From Variovorax paradoxus (GTDB lineage: Bacteria > Pseudomonadota > Gammaproteobacteria > Burkholderiales > Burkholderiaceae_C): DNA of 64,000 bases. This document shows positions 42,319 through 51,453 of this stretch, in pieces (position 1 is the stretch's first letter; every line of letters starts with the position of its first letter). The position numbers and the translations under genes were made by a program. The stretch lies in contig CP063166.1 in the NCBI GenBank assembly GCA_016806145.1, forward strand, positions 5,332,001 to 5,396,000. Direction: 5' to 3'. The notes below the pieces were generated by a model. It was not told the origin of the DNA, did no database searches, and saw only the letters and a program-made list of their open reading frames with translations.

Positions 42319-45036
42319 TCAGCTCCCCGGCCGAATGGAAGAGGTGCCGGCGGCGGCGCCGAGTTGCGCGAGCAGACCTTGAATCGCATCAGCGCCCGCG
42401 CTGTCGGTGTTGACGGTGCCGAGGTCGCGGCCGTTGAGTCGCAGGTTCAAGTCAACGCGCCGCGTCGATTCCGGCCTCGGGATCGTGGTGGCCGTGTCAC
42501 CCTTGCCAAAGAAGGTCTCTTTTTCTGCGGCGCGCAACAGCGCCTGGCTGATCGTGTCCCCGCCGTAGAGGCGCTGGCCGGGGTTGCCGAAGAAAGGAAT
42601 GTTTCCCTTCCCATCGGAAAACTGTAGCGCGATGGCGCGGGCCTTCTTCTCGTCGGCAATGCCGGCTTCTTTCAGGAAGGCAGCGATGCCGGTCAAGGTG
42701 TTGAGGTTCCCCCCGGCGTTGACCGTGTTGCCGGCCTTGTCGGTTGAGAAACCGTTTTTATCGACGCCCAGCCGCTTGCGCTCGAGTTCCTGCTCGCGCT
42801 CGGCGAGCTGCAGCGCCTTCTCGCGCGCCTCGATGTCTCGTTCCCGCGCGCTGGTCACCTCGCGGATGGCACCAGCCAGGCCATAGGCCGCCTGGGTCGC
42901 ATCCTGCTGTGCATCGCGCAGCTTGAGTGTCGAGCGGCCCGCGCTGTCGAGCACCACGTCGAAGCCACGAAGCGCCGCCTGCGCCTGCACCCAACCAGGC
43001 GCGATGCCGTTCGCCGCAGCGATGGCGGCCTCGGCTGCGCGCTTCCACGCCTCGCCCAAGCCGATGGCGGTCGCCTGCCCGCTGTCGCGGATCATCTCGA
43101 AATCACGCAGCGCCGTCTTTGCTGCTGTCTCAAGTTCGACCTTCGTCTGCACGCCGGCTCGCTGGAACGCCGCCGCGATCTCGGCCGCAGCTTCGGTCTG
43201 CGCGTTCTTGTTGGCCGTAGCCGCCTGCGCCGCGGCGATGTTGGCCTTGCGCAGCTCCTCGAGCTTCTCGGCCGCGAGCTGCATATTCTCTGTAGCGATG
43301 GCTTGCTTGTATTCGGCCCGCAGACGCTCGACCGCGGCGCGCGCCTGCTCGGCACTCAGTTTCTGGGCCTCGGACGCGCCTGCAGCCTTCTGGCCCGCTT
43401 CCTGCGCGCTGTCGCCTGCGGCCTGCATCGACGCCGCCATGTCCGCGAAGGCATTGCTACCGGCCGCGGCTGCTGCGGCCGTTTGCTCCGCATCGCTGGT
43501 CAACCCCGCCCATCCCGCACGCGCCGCCTCTGCGCCCTCGGTGGCACGGTCGAAGGCCTCTGCCGCCTTCTCCCCGAAGGCCTCCGCCACGGCAGCGGTC
43601 GCCTCGGCGGAGAGCTGGACCTCGGCCGCCGCCGCCTTGAACGCCGCGGCCACCTCGCCGAACGTGACCCGCGAGAGGCCCGACAGGATCAAGCCAATAC
43701 CTTCCTGCACCGTCGAGGCGGCGTGCGCCATGCCCTCGGCGATCTTGAACGTGATCGCCACGACAGCATTGCCGCCGGCAACCATCACGCCCCAGACGGT
43801 TTGCACGATGTTGCCCGCCGCCTGCGCCCTCTGGCCGATGCTGTCGAGCTGGGCACCAACCCGCGCCGCCAGGTCTTCAGCCTTCGCGACAAGGGCGGGC
43901 ACATCCACGCTCGCGACAAACTCCTGCACCCACTTGATGCCATTGCGGAAAGCCGAGGCCAGCGCTTCGCCGAAGCGGCCCACGGTGCCGTCCGCCACCG
44001 CGCTGCGCAGCGCGCCCGCCAGGCGCTCCACGGCCTGCGTGAGCACTGGCAGGATGGGAGTCGTGAGCGCGTTGCGTACCGAGTCCCAGGCGGTCACCAG
44101 CCCCGAGAATGCGCCCTTGAGGTTGCGCTGCATGATCGCAGCCGCTTCCGCCGCGCTGCCGCTCGCTTCCTGCAGCGACTTCTTCAGGTCATCGAGCTTG
44201 CCGATGCCCTGATTCAGCAGCGCACGCAACGCCGGGCCAGCCTCTTGGCCCACAGCAGCAATCGCCCGCTGCCCGGCCGGGCCGGCGGCAGCCAGCTCGT
44301 GCAGCATCTTCTCGAAATTCGTCGTCGTGATGCCGGCAGCGGCCAGCTCGGTGCGGAACTTGGAAGCAGGGTCTGAGAACTGCGCAAGAATGCTGTTCAA
44401 CGCTGTGCCGGCGCGGCTTGCATCGATGCCGGCGTCTGCAAACTTACCGATGATCGCGACCGTCGCCTCAAGGCCGATGCCCAGGGTATTCGCGAGAGGT
44501 GCGGCATAGCTCAACGCCTGCGCCAGGCCGACAACACTGGTGTTCGTGGCGTTGGCCCCCTTGGCGAGGACGTCCGCGACGCGGCCCGACTCCGAGAACG
44601 AAAGTCCCAGCCCGTTGACAATCTTCGTGAGGTACTCGGCAGAGGTCGCAAGCTCGACATCGCCGGCCCGCGCCAGCGACATCGCCGCCGGCAGCGTTGC
44701 AATCGCATCGCGCACCGATAGACCCGCTTTCGCGAGGTTCTCCAATGCACCCGCCGCCTCAAGCTGCGTAAAGTTGTAGCGCGCATCCGCCGCCGCATCG
44801 GCGGTCGCCTTCCGCAGCAACCGCATTTCCTCTGCCGTCGCCCCCGTCGCAGCCTGCACCCGACTGAGCTGCTGCTCAAGATCCGCCCCGCCCTTGACCC
44901 ACCCCGCAAAGGCTTGAATGCCGAAGTACCCAGCCACCAGCGCGGCGAATGCAATCACCCGCTGCTGCAGGCGATCAAACACCTTGGACGCATCGTCCTT
45001 CGCGTTGATGAGGATCTGAATCGGCTTGAATGCCAT
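42319..45036 (-). CDS. Tail tape measure protein (TP901 family)
   Basis: 905 residues. The TP901-type core is at ~50-260 (LEQQLSRVQAATGATAEEMR, VVGLAQALSYAAPLANTLGI, ATVAIIGKFADAGIDASRAG). Long Ala/Glu/Lys helical repeats follow, with two hydrophobic segments (AGNIVQTVWGVMVAGGNAVV region). It sets tail length. No clear Shine-Dalgarno lies before the ATG, and no tail-assembly chaperone gene separates it from the tail tube gene. Confidence 0.9.
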   Translation of the reverse strand: MAFKPIQILINAKDDASKVFDRLQQRVIAFAALVAGYFGIQAFAGWVKGGADLEQQLSRVQAATGATAEEMRLLRKATADAAADARYNFTQLEAAGALENLAKAGLSVRDAIATLPAAMSLARAGDVELATSAEYLTKIVNGLGLSFSESGRVADVLAKGANATNTSVVGLAQALSYAAPLANTLGIGLEATVAIIGKFADAGIDASRAGTALNSILAQFSDPASKFRTELAAAGITTTNFEKMLHELAAAGPAGQRAIAAVGQEAGPALRALLNQGIGKLDDLKKSLQEASGSAAEAAAIMQRNLKGAFSGLVTAWDSVRNALTTPILPVLTQAVERLAGALRSAVADGTVGRFGEALASAFRNGIKWVQEFVASVDVPALVAKAEDLAARVGAQLDSIGQRAQAAGNIVQTVWGVMVAGGNAVVAITFKIAEGMAHAASTVQEGIGLILSGLSRVTFGEVAAAFKAAAAEVQLSAEATAAVAEAFGEKAAEAFDRATEGAEAARAGWAGLTSDAEQTAAAAAAGSNAFADMAASMQAAGDSAQEAGQKAAGASEAQKLSAEQARAAVERLRAEYKQAIATENMQLAAEKLEELRKANIAAAQAATANKNAQTEAAAEIAAAFQRAGVQTKVELETAAKTALRDFEMIRDSGQATAIGLGEAWKRAAEAAIAAANGIAPGWVQAQAALRGFDVVLDSAGRSTLKLRDAQQDATQAAYGLAGAIREVTSARERDIEAREKALQLAEREQELERKRLGVDKNGFSTDKAGNTVNAGGNLNTLTGIAAFLKEAGIADEKKARAIALQFSDGKGNIPFFGNPGQRLYGGDTISQALLRAAEKETFFGKGDTATTIPRPESTRRVDLNLRLNGRDLGTVNTDSAGADAIQGLLAQLGAAAGTSSIRPGS

Positions 45037-45133
45037 GGGAGCTAGCTAGGAGAGAGTCAGGAGACGGATGCGGCCTCGCCGGAAGCCGCATGCGTCACCC
45101 GCCCGACCCCACGAGGGACCGGGCGCATGGAGG

Positions 45134-45919
45134 TCAGGCGACCGGTCGGCCTCCCACGTAGACGGCTTCCGCGTTCGCGGGCTTCAACACGTCGATGTCG
45201 AACTCGACTTTCACGAACTCGACATCCGCCGACACGATGGGCAGCTCGCCCGACGGCGTGACGTTGACTCGGGGCATGTACCAATCCTTGTTGCTACCCG
45301 CGGCGTTGTCGGCCACCACACGAATCGCGGCGAGGAACGTGGTGTTACCGCCGGTCTTAAGACGCTGGTACGTGCCGGCGGCAGGCGTGTAGCCGAACTG
45401 CACCACGCCAGCAGCGATGCCGCCCCCGGCCATGATTTGCACGGCGCCGGTTTCCGGATCGACGTTGAAATCCTCGCCGGCCACGTAGGGCGTGTTGCCG
45501 TCCTCGGTCTTTACCGTGACGGCGCTCACGTTGCGCACGCCGATAGGATTGGCGGCAGTCTGGCCGAGCTGGTAGATCTTGCCCGGCAGCACCTTGCGGA
45601 GTTCTGCGGTCACGGGCGCCGACGATTGCGTCACCGTCTCGCTGGTCGCCGCGAGGAAGCGCTGATAGGTCGCCATGCTCATGTTGTTGCAGACGATCTT
45701 GGCGGTGCGCTTGATCTTTCCCGTCATCGTGCCGATGAGTTCGCTCGCCGCCGTCTCGGACGAAAACTCCTCCGCTTTCTCCGAGTCGATGGAGAGGACG
45801 AAGCTCGGGCAGTTGCCCATCTCTTCCTCGCCCGTCAGCTCCTCGAGGGCGTTCATGATGTCGAGACGCAGGCGGCCACGCGGGGCCGACAGCTCGGTTT
45901 TCTGATGCACGATAGGCAT
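45134..45919 (-). CDS. Major tail tube protein
   Basis: 261 residues. Beta-rich, with SPSG-type turns: KIYQLGQTAANPIGVRNVSA, VKTEDGNTPYVAGEDFNVDP, VDVEF-type strands at the end (ADVEFVKVEFDIDVL). Position directly upstream of the tape measure and downstream of the neck genes fits the tail tube. It forms the hollow tube through which DNA passes. Confidence 0.7.
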   Translation of the reverse strand: MPIVHQKTELSAPRGRLRLDIMNALEELTGEEEMGNCPSFVLSIDSEKAEEFSSETAASELIGTMTGKIKRTAKIVCNNMSMATYQRFLAATSETVTQSSAPVTAELRKVLPGKIYQLGQTAANPIGVRNVSAVTVKTEDGNTPYVAGEDFNVDPETGAVQIMAGGGIAAGVVQFGYTPAAGTYQRLKTGGNTTFLAAIRVVADNAAGSNKDWYMPRVNVTPSGELPIVSADVEFVKVEFDIDVLKPANAEAVYVGGRPVA

Positions 45920-45929
45920 GGTTTTCCTT

Positions 45930-46343
45930 TCAGGGTTGCCCGTCGAAGCGGGCCGATGTTGAAAAAGCGAGTTCGATGCCGATAAGGCCGTTCTCGAGAA
46001 AGGGGGGCGGCTTCACGCGCAGCAGTTGAAGACGTTCCCACCGCCTGCCGCTCACTTGCCCCGGCGCCCAGCCGTGAAGCGCCTCGATGACTTGCGCGAA
46101 TGCGCTATCGAGCTGCGACAAGGCCGCTGCATCGGCGCGCCTACCAACGAGCGTTATGAGCCACAACGGCCGCACCAGCACGCCAGGAACCTCACTGGCC
46201 GGCACATCCGCATCACCAAACATCACGGACGCGAAGAAGTCGGGCTCCCGCTTTCCGGGGTCGGAGAACATGCCCTTTACGGTCCATGCTTCGGTCAAGA
46301 TCGCGCGCAGCCGCTCCACGATGGCGGGTTCAAGTGCCAGCAT
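45930..46343 (-). CDS. Tail terminator-like minor tail protein
   Basis: 137 residues from the ATG at 46343, which overlaps the previous stop by one base (TGATG). Mixed alpha/beta (ALEPAIVERLRAILTEAWTV, GVLVRPLWLITLVGRRADAA, RLQLLRVKPPPFLENGLIGI). Position between the joining protein and the tube suggests the tail terminator. No exact family assigned. Confidence 0.55.
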   Translation of the reverse strand: MLALEPAIVERLRAILTEAWTVKGMFSDPGKREPDFFASVMFGDADVPASEVPGVLVRPLWLITLVGRRADAAALSQLDSAFAQVIEALHGWAPGQVSGRRWERLQLLRVKPPPFLENGLIGIELAFSTSARFDGQP

Positions 46344-46645
46344 CAGAGGCTCCCCAGCACGAGGCGGATGAAGCCGGCGCCATCGGGCTCCGCAGTCACC
46401 ACCTCGTAGCTGCGCCCGCGCAAAACAATGGTGTCGCCCCGCTCGACATTTGCTAGTAGCTCGGCGGCCCCGCTGCATTCAGGTGCGCTGGCGTCGATCT
46501 GCCCGCCGAAGGACTGCGCGGACGGCACATCGAAGATGACCGGCACGTCGACGCCCGCCACCGTCGCGATGGCGTTCGTAAGGTGGCCGAGCACCCCGGC
46601 ATCCACCATGGCTTCGATATCGGCGAAGGGCGCGCGTGCGGACAT
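46343..46645 (-). CDS. Head-tail joining protein (FII-like)
   Basis: 100 residues from ATG 46645 (MSARAPFADIEAMVDAGVLG). Beta-rich second half, with LLANVERGDTIVLRGRSYEV. It lies 10 bases after the capsid gene, where lambda-like phages have the FII-type connector. A longer frame from 46813 overlaps the capsid gene and is a shadow. Confidence 0.6.
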   Translation of the reverse strand: MSARAPFADIEAMVDAGVLGHLTNAIATVAGVDVPVIFDVPSAQSFGGQIDASAPECSGAAELLANVERGDTIVLRGRSYEVVTAEPDGAGFIRLVLGSL

Positions 46646-46655
46646 GCTCGGGGCC

Positions 46656-47669
46656 TCAGCGAACCTTGGCCGACATCGAGGCATTGACGCGGTACGGCAC
46701 CGGCAGCGGGGCCGATTGCAGCAGCAGCAGGCGCACGGCCGGGTCCTTCTCCACCCAAGACTTCGAGAAGTACGGCATGGCCTGGAAGCCGGACTCTTCG
46801 TCTTTGATCGCACCGTAGGCGCGCGTGCCTTCGAGGTCCGGGCTCGTGATGAGCACCGTGTGGTCGGGTAGGTACGGCGTCAGCTCACCGGTGTCCGGGT
46901 CTTCGTACCAGCCGGCATAGACCCAAATATCGAAGTCGCCGATGTTGCCCATGTAGCGACCGCCCTCGCCGAGCACGGTCGCGTTGAGCTTGTCGGCGCC
47001 GCGGAAGCGGTCGAGCAGCTTCTGCACCGAAGGCGCAGCGCTGAAGAGCTGCCAGGCCTTCACGTCCATGATGAGCGTATTTCCGGCCGCCCCGGAGTGC
47101 TGCGTGACGCCCATCGACCAACCCTGCACGTCCTCGAGCGGGTCGACGCCGGTTTCGCCCCAGCGGTCGCCGGCAGTGAGTTCGACGGTCAGGTCGGCAT
47201 GGCGGCCGAAATCCACGACCACCGTCGGATACTGCTCGCCCTTGACGGTAACCTTGCCGGTGCGCAGCGCTTCCACGGCCATGACTTCCTGACGGCGGGC
47301 GAGCATCTCGAGCTGATCCTGCAGATCGGCGGCGAGCAACGCCTGCAGGCGCTGCGCCGGCGACAGCTCACCGCCGATGCGCTCACCGATTGCGCGCTTG
47401 AACGGGCGCGAACTGTCAAAGACGCGCTTGTCCTTGATGTAGGCGGGCTTGAAGGTCTTGGTGACGAAGCCCTTCGATTGCACGACCTTGCCGGCCACGA
47501 TGGGCGCGACGAACGGCGCCAGGCGGCGACGGCCGCTCTCCACATCGAAGTGGATCTCCTCGCTCGTTTCGGTCTGCATGGCAGTGAAGAACGAATTGAG
47601 GATGAACGGCGCGGGGGCCGGAAGCTCGGCGATCACACGCGCGAGGACGCCGATGGAAAAGATGTCCAT
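46656..47669 (-). CDS. Major capsid protein (lambda gpE family)
   Basis: 337 residues. Matches the phage major capsid protein E pattern: FFTAMQTETSEEIHFDVESG, RRLAPFVAPIVAGKVVQSKG, TKTFKPAYIKDKR, and HTVLITSPDLEGTRAYGAIK near the end. HK97-type fold expected. Follows the decoration protein, the lambda D-E order. Confidence 0.92.
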   Translation of the reverse strand: MDIFSIGVLARVIAELPAPAPFILNSFFTAMQTETSEEIHFDVESGRRRLAPFVAPIVAGKVVQSKGFVTKTFKPAYIKDKRVFDSSRPFKRAIGERIGGELSPAQRLQALLAADLQDQLEMLARRQEVMAVEALRTGKVTVKGEQYPTVVVDFGRHADLTVELTAGDRWGETGVDPLEDVQGWSMGVTQHSGAAGNTLIMDVKAWQLFSAAPSVQKLLDRFRGADKLNATVLGEGGRYMGNIGDFDIWVYAGWYEDPDTGELTPYLPDHTVLITSPDLEGTRAYGAIKDEESGFQAMPYFSKSWVEKDPAVRLLLLQSAPLPVPYRVNASMSAKVR

Positions 47670-47714
47670 GAAAGTTGCTCCTGATTGAGAGGTTGAATTG
47701 CTGGGTGCTGGGCG

Positions 47715-48092
47715 TCAGGCCACGTCGGCCAGCAGGGTGATGCCCTTGATGCGCAGGGCTTCGGTGATGCTGGCAACGGTGTGGCCCGCGCCGAGCACGA
47801 TCGCGCTCGTGTTGAAGTCGCCGCGTGCATAGCCGAGCGCCTCGCGGTCGCCTGCGGTGGCGTCGACCGTTTCGGCCAGGATCAGGTCCGGCTTTTCGCT
47901 GCCATCGGTGGCCGCCGAGGCGCTGACGGTGTGCTTCTTCGAAGCAGTGATGACGCCGAGCACCGTGCCGGCCGCGTAGACCGCGCCCGCCAGCAGGGTG
48001 ACCTTGCGGCCCACCAGCAGGTGGGCGTTGCCGGCCACGAGCACCTTGGAGGCAGAGACGCCTTCGGTCGAGAAACTTGCGCGATAGTTCAT
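47715..48092 (-). CDS. Head decoration protein (lambda gpD-like)
   Basis: 125 residues from ATG 48092 (MNYRASFSTEGVSASKVLVA). Contains LLVGRKVTLLAGAVYAAGTV and LGYARGDFNTSAIVLGAGHT, typical of gpD family proteins that bind trimerically on expanded capsids. Located between the protease/scaffold and the capsid genes as in lambda. Confidence 0.82.
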   Translation of the reverse strand: MNYRASFSTEGVSASKVLVAGNAHLLVGRKVTLLAGAVYAAGTVLGVITASKKHTVSASAATDGSEKPDLILAETVDATAGDREALGYARGDFNTSAIVLGAGHTVASITEALRIKGITLLADVA

Positions 48093-48118
48093 GTTCGCAA
48101 CTCCTGTGAATGGTTGAA

Positions 48119-48538
48119 TCAGCGCGAGCCGCGGAAGCTCGCGACGATCTGGCTCGCGAGTGCGGTCTCGTCGGTCTGCGCGCCGCTGGCGGCCTCGACG
48201 CCCGAAACATCGGGATTGCCCACCGCGGCCATAGCGGCGGCGAAGACATTCACCGGCGCGGCGGTCGCCACCGGCGCGGCACCGAGAACGGCGCCGGCTT
48301 GCTCGACGCTCAGGCCGCTGGTGACGCACTGAATGGCGAGCTGCGTGCGCCCGGCCGCGGCCTCGTGCGCAAAGATGCCGCTCACGCGGGTGCGCTCGGT
48401 CAGCGCGCCCTCATCGCGGCCTTCCGCGCGTGCCTCATCCACATTGGCCTGCGTGAAGGCGGAGGGAACTGCCGGCGCACCGGCGAGGGCTGCTGCGGCT
48501 TGATGACCGCCCGCCTCGTTGGGGGAAATGCCAGACAT
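48119..48538 (-). CDS. Nested internal scaffold protein (Nu3-like)
   Basis: 139 residues in the same frame as the protease, starting at Met310 (MSGISPNEAGGHQAAAAL). A strong ribosome site AAAGGAG (48544-48550) lies five bases before this internal ATG. Lambda expresses Nu3 within C in the same way. The Ala-rich helical composition fits a capsid scaffold. Confidence 0.75.
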   Translation of the reverse strand: MSGISPNEAGGHQAAAALAGAPAVPSAFTQANVDEARAEGRDEGALTERTRVSGIFAHEAAAGRTQLAIQCVTSGLSVEQAGAVLGAAPVATAAPVNVFAAAMAAVGNPDVSGVEAASGAQTDETALASQIVASFRGSR

Positions 48539-49465
48539 AGATGCTCCTTTGTCGTTGGCGTTGGATCGGGCGGTCGGCCCGACAGGAAAGGACCGGCCGC
48601 GTTGGGCGGCCAGTTCGGAGATCAGCTGGTCTGTGGTGGCAATGCGGTCGGCCAGGCCAGAGGCCACGGCCGCGACGCCGGAATAACTGGCGGCCTGCGT
48701 CTTGCGCACTGCCGCCGCTTCCATGCCGCGATGGCGCGCGACCGCATCCACGAACATCGTGTAGAGCCCGTCAATCTCGGCTTGCCAGGCGCTGCGCACG
48801 TCGGCAGGCAGCGGCTCGTAGGGGTTGCCGTCGACCTTGTGCGCACCGGCAAAGATGTGCGTCACGGTAATGCCGTCCTGATCGAGCGCGCGCGAGAAGT
48901 CGACGTGCCGCGAGACCACACCCACGGAGCCGGCATAGCCGGTTGCGGTAACCGCCACTTCGTCGGCGGCGCTGGCACCCAGGTAGGCGGCAGACAGCGC
49001 CATGCCGTCAGCGATGGCTTGCATGGGCTTGCGACCACGCAAATCGAACACGCGCTGCGCATATTCGAATGCGCCCTGCGCTTCGCCACCCGGGCTGTCG
49101 TAGACCTGAAGGACCGCGTGGATGTCAGGATGACTCATCGCATCCTCGAGGTCGGCGGCCAGGTCGTTGTAGCCAACGAGGAAAGTGCTCTCCGCCACAT
49201 CGAGACGGCTGCGATGCAGCAATGCGCCGTTGACGTTGAGCACCGCGACGCCCTCGACCACGCGATAGCCGCGGTCGCTCTGCTCGCCGCGTCGCGTCGA
49301 AAACAGTTCAGGGGCCAGCTTGGGCAAGCCATCGGCCGAGGCAACCATCAACGGCACGGCGCCGAGCAGGCGGTCGCTCAGGCCGGCAATGATGGCGTCG
49401 AGCTTTTGCGGATGGATGAGCAGCGGCGTGTTGAAGATCCTCGCTGCGAGATGGGGGTATTTCAT
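48119..49465 (-). CDS. S49-family head maturation protease (lambda gpC-like)
   Basis: 448 residues. The signal-peptide-peptidase-like dyad is Ser158 (ADGMALSAAYLGASAA) and Lys210 (FAGAHKVDGNPYEPL), with oxyanion-type YDSPGGEAQGAFEYAQ. The C-terminal third, from residue 310, is the scaffold region, separately expressed. It processes scaffold and portal during capsid assembly. The start overlaps the portal stop (ATGA). Confidence 0.92.
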   Translation of the reverse strand: MKYPHLAARIFNTPLLIHPQKLDAIIAGLSDRLLGAVPLMVASADGLPKLAPELFSTRRGEQSDRGYRVVEGVAVLNVNGALLHRSRLDVAESTFLVGYNDLAADLEDAMSHPDIHAVLQVYDSPGGEAQGAFEYAQRVFDLRGRKPMQAIADGMALSAAYLGASAADEVAVTATGYAGSVGVVSRHVDFSRALDQDGITVTHIFAGAHKVDGNPYEPLPADVRSAWQAEIDGLYTMFVDAVARHRGMEAAAVRKTQAASYSGVAAVASGLADRIATTDQLISELAAQRGRSFPVGPTARSNANDKGASMSGISPNEAGGHQAAAALAGAPAVPSAFTQANVDEARAEGRDEGALTERTRVSGIFAHEAAAGRTQLAIQCVTSGLSVEQAGAVLGAAPVATAAPVNVFAAAMAAVGNPDVSGVEAASGAQTDETALASQIVASFRGSR

Positions 49466-51096
49466 GCGGAGGTTTCCTCGTTCTGCTCCTGGGATGCGCC
49501 AGGCTGTTCGTCGTCGGATTTGCCCTGCTCGGCCGAAGCCAGAGCCACGGCGATGGGTTGCGCGGTGCTGAGGCCGCGGTCAGAGGCCATGCGCAACTCG
49601 ATAGCGCGCTGATCCATGATTTCTTCGTAGTCGTCGCCCTGCTCTGCGCACTCTTTCTCGAGCGTGGAGATGCCCATTTCGATGCGCAGCCCGGCGGCCT
49701 GCGCCTCCTTCACTGGGTCTACCCAGCCGCGGCCGCCGAAAATGAAGCGGGCACGCAAATAGGCGTAGCGGTTTTCGTAGAAACCTGGCGCTTCGATCTC
49801 ACCGGCGTTTACGGCTTCTTCGAACCACAGTTCGTAGATGGCCCGAAGCCAGTAGTCGGTGAGCCAGCGGCGGCGGCCGTGGAAGTAGCGCCAGGCCTCA
49901 AGCAGGGCGGCACGCGCGCTGCTGTAGTTCGACTTGCTGAAGTCCTTCAGCAGCAGCTCATAGGGCAGGTTCATGCCTGCTGCGATGTGCCGCAACGAGG
50001 CCAGCATGAATGCCTCGAAGGCTTGATTTGGGCGGCCAGGTGTGAAGCTGGATAGTCGCGCTCCAGCGGGCAGCGGAATGACCGCAGCGCCCTTGAGCTG
50101 GCGGATGTTGCGGGTCTGCGCCACTGACGCATTCCACTGGTCGCGCGGGTTGTCGCCAAACAGTGCGGCTGCCGAGTTCGGATCGAGGTCCGACTCAAGA
50201 AATGCGGCAACGAGCGAGTTCGCAAGACTGGCCTGCAGCTCGTTTGCCGCGTACTTGCCGGCCATATGGAATTCGCGCATAACGGCGGTAACAACGGGCT
50301 TGCCCCGCGATTGGCCGGTTCGTTCCTTGTCGTGCAGATGGATGACGCGACGACGTCCCCACGCGGTGAACGCGGGGATGCGGTCCCATTCCATGAGCTG
50401 CGCTTCTCGGGTCATGCCATAGAAGCCGAACGCGAACACATCGCCCGGGTGGCGCTTGAGGATGTGGTACGCGACGGGCGCGCCCCAGCGATCGAACTCA
50501 ATCCCCTTGCGAATGTCGTCGCGATGCTCGAGTCCCAACGGCGTGGCGAGCCGGTCCGCCTCGACCATCATCAATCGTGTGTTCCAGCGAGTGCCAGGAC
50601 GGGGCAGCCACAGAGGCAAGCCCAAGGCGTCACCGTTGAGCATCGCACCGCCAAGAGCCTGCAACGTCAGGCCGAGCAGGTTCTGCGTGCGCGCCGCATC
50701 GCACTCGGTAGTCTCGGCCCATGAACGAAACTTCGCTTCGACCACGTTGCCCCACTCGCGGCCTTGCTCACGCGTCCACCCGAGCAAGCGATAGTCCGGC
50801 GTTGAACTGAGGCGCAGCACCGATCCCACGATGTTGTCGCGCATCGTCTGCATGCCACCGGCCATGAGGCCGTTGTTGCGGCCGAGGTCGCGCGAGCGTG
50901 CCGCCAGCGTGTCGAGGTCGGGTAGCAGATCCGCATCTGCGCTGCCGGCGATGGGGTTCCAACCATGCAAAGCCAGGTCGTTAGTTGACGCGGCTTCGTG
51001 CGCGTTCATTCCCGCGCCTGCGGGACCGCTGGCCCCAAGCGCGGAGATGCGCTGGCCAGCGGACATGAGGCGGCGATTGCGGCGACCCATCTTCAA
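49462..51096 (-). CDS. Portal protein (lambda gpB family)
   Basis: 544 residues. Family-typical stretches: DLGRNNGLMAGGMQTMRDNI, LGWTREQGREWGNVVEAKFR, WNTRLMMVEADRLATPLGL, AGMNLPYELLLKDFSKSNYS. Forms the dodecameric DNA channel at one capsid vertex. Overlaps gpW upstream (ATGA) and the S49 protease downstream. Confidence 0.93.
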   Translation of the reverse strand: MKMGRRNRRLMSAGQRISALGASGPAGAGMNAHEAASTNDLALHGWNPIAGSADADLLPDLDTLAARSRDLGRNNGLMAGGMQTMRDNIVGSVLRLSSTPDYRLLGWTREQGREWGNVVEAKFRSWAETTECDAARTQNLLGLTLQALGGAMLNGDALGLPLWLPRPGTRWNTRLMMVEADRLATPLGLEHRDDIRKGIEFDRWGAPVAYHILKRHPGDVFAFGFYGMTREAQLMEWDRIPAFTAWGRRRVIHLHDKERTGQSRGKPVVTAVMREFHMAGKYAANELQASLANSLVAAFLESDLDPNSAAALFGDNPRDQWNASVAQTRNIRQLKGAAVIPLPAGARLSSFTPGRPNQAFEAFMLASLRHIAAGMNLPYELLLKDFSKSNYSSARAALLEAWRYFHGRRRWLTDYWLRAIYELWFEEAVNAGEIEAPGFYENRYAYLRARFIFGGRGWVDPVKEAQAAGLRIEMGISTLEKECAEQGDDYEEIMDQRAIELRMASDRGLSTAQPIAVALASAEQGKSDDEQPGASQEQNEETSA

Positions 51097-51332
51097 ACGA
51101 TGTAGATGGGGCCGCGCACTGCGCCGCCGGAAGCACCAGCTCCGCGAGATTCCAGCTCCTCGCTCAGCGCCGCGATTTCCTTACGGATTTCAGCGACGTT
51201 CTGCTGATACTGAACGGAGCGCCCGTGGTGGGCTGCGGATGTAGGGGAAGCAAGTCGATCCTGCAGCGACGCCATTAGGCGCGTGCGCATCGCTTGAAGC
51301 TCTGGAACTGTGAGGTGGCGGTAAATGCCCAT
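51093..51332 (-). CDS. gpW-type head-tail joining protein
   Basis: 79 residues from ATG 51332 (MGIYRHLTVPELQAMRTRLM). The ending GGAVRGPIYIV and the intervening IRKEIAALSEELESR helix are typical of gpW. It closes the portal channel. The cassette of the ATPase system ends 92-122 bases upstream, so it has separated gpW from the terminase genes. A 10-codon longer start is possible. Confidence 0.85.
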   Translation of the reverse strand: MGIYRHLTVPELQAMRTRLMASLQDRLASPTSAAHHGRSVQYQQNVAEIRKEIAALSEELESRGAGASGGAVRGPIYIV

Positions 51333-51453
51333 GAAGCGATGACAACAGCTCATCGCGGACATTTCCGCTGGACAATGTCACAAACACGCGTCCAGCCTCA
51401 AAAAACTAGATGCTTGAGTCGCCCTCTAGCTCGACCCCCCAGATTATTAGGAT

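Noticed and set aside
40004..42382. 792-residue plus-strand frame opposite the large tail genes
   Set aside because: Antisense shadow of GC-rich coding DNA; no domain.
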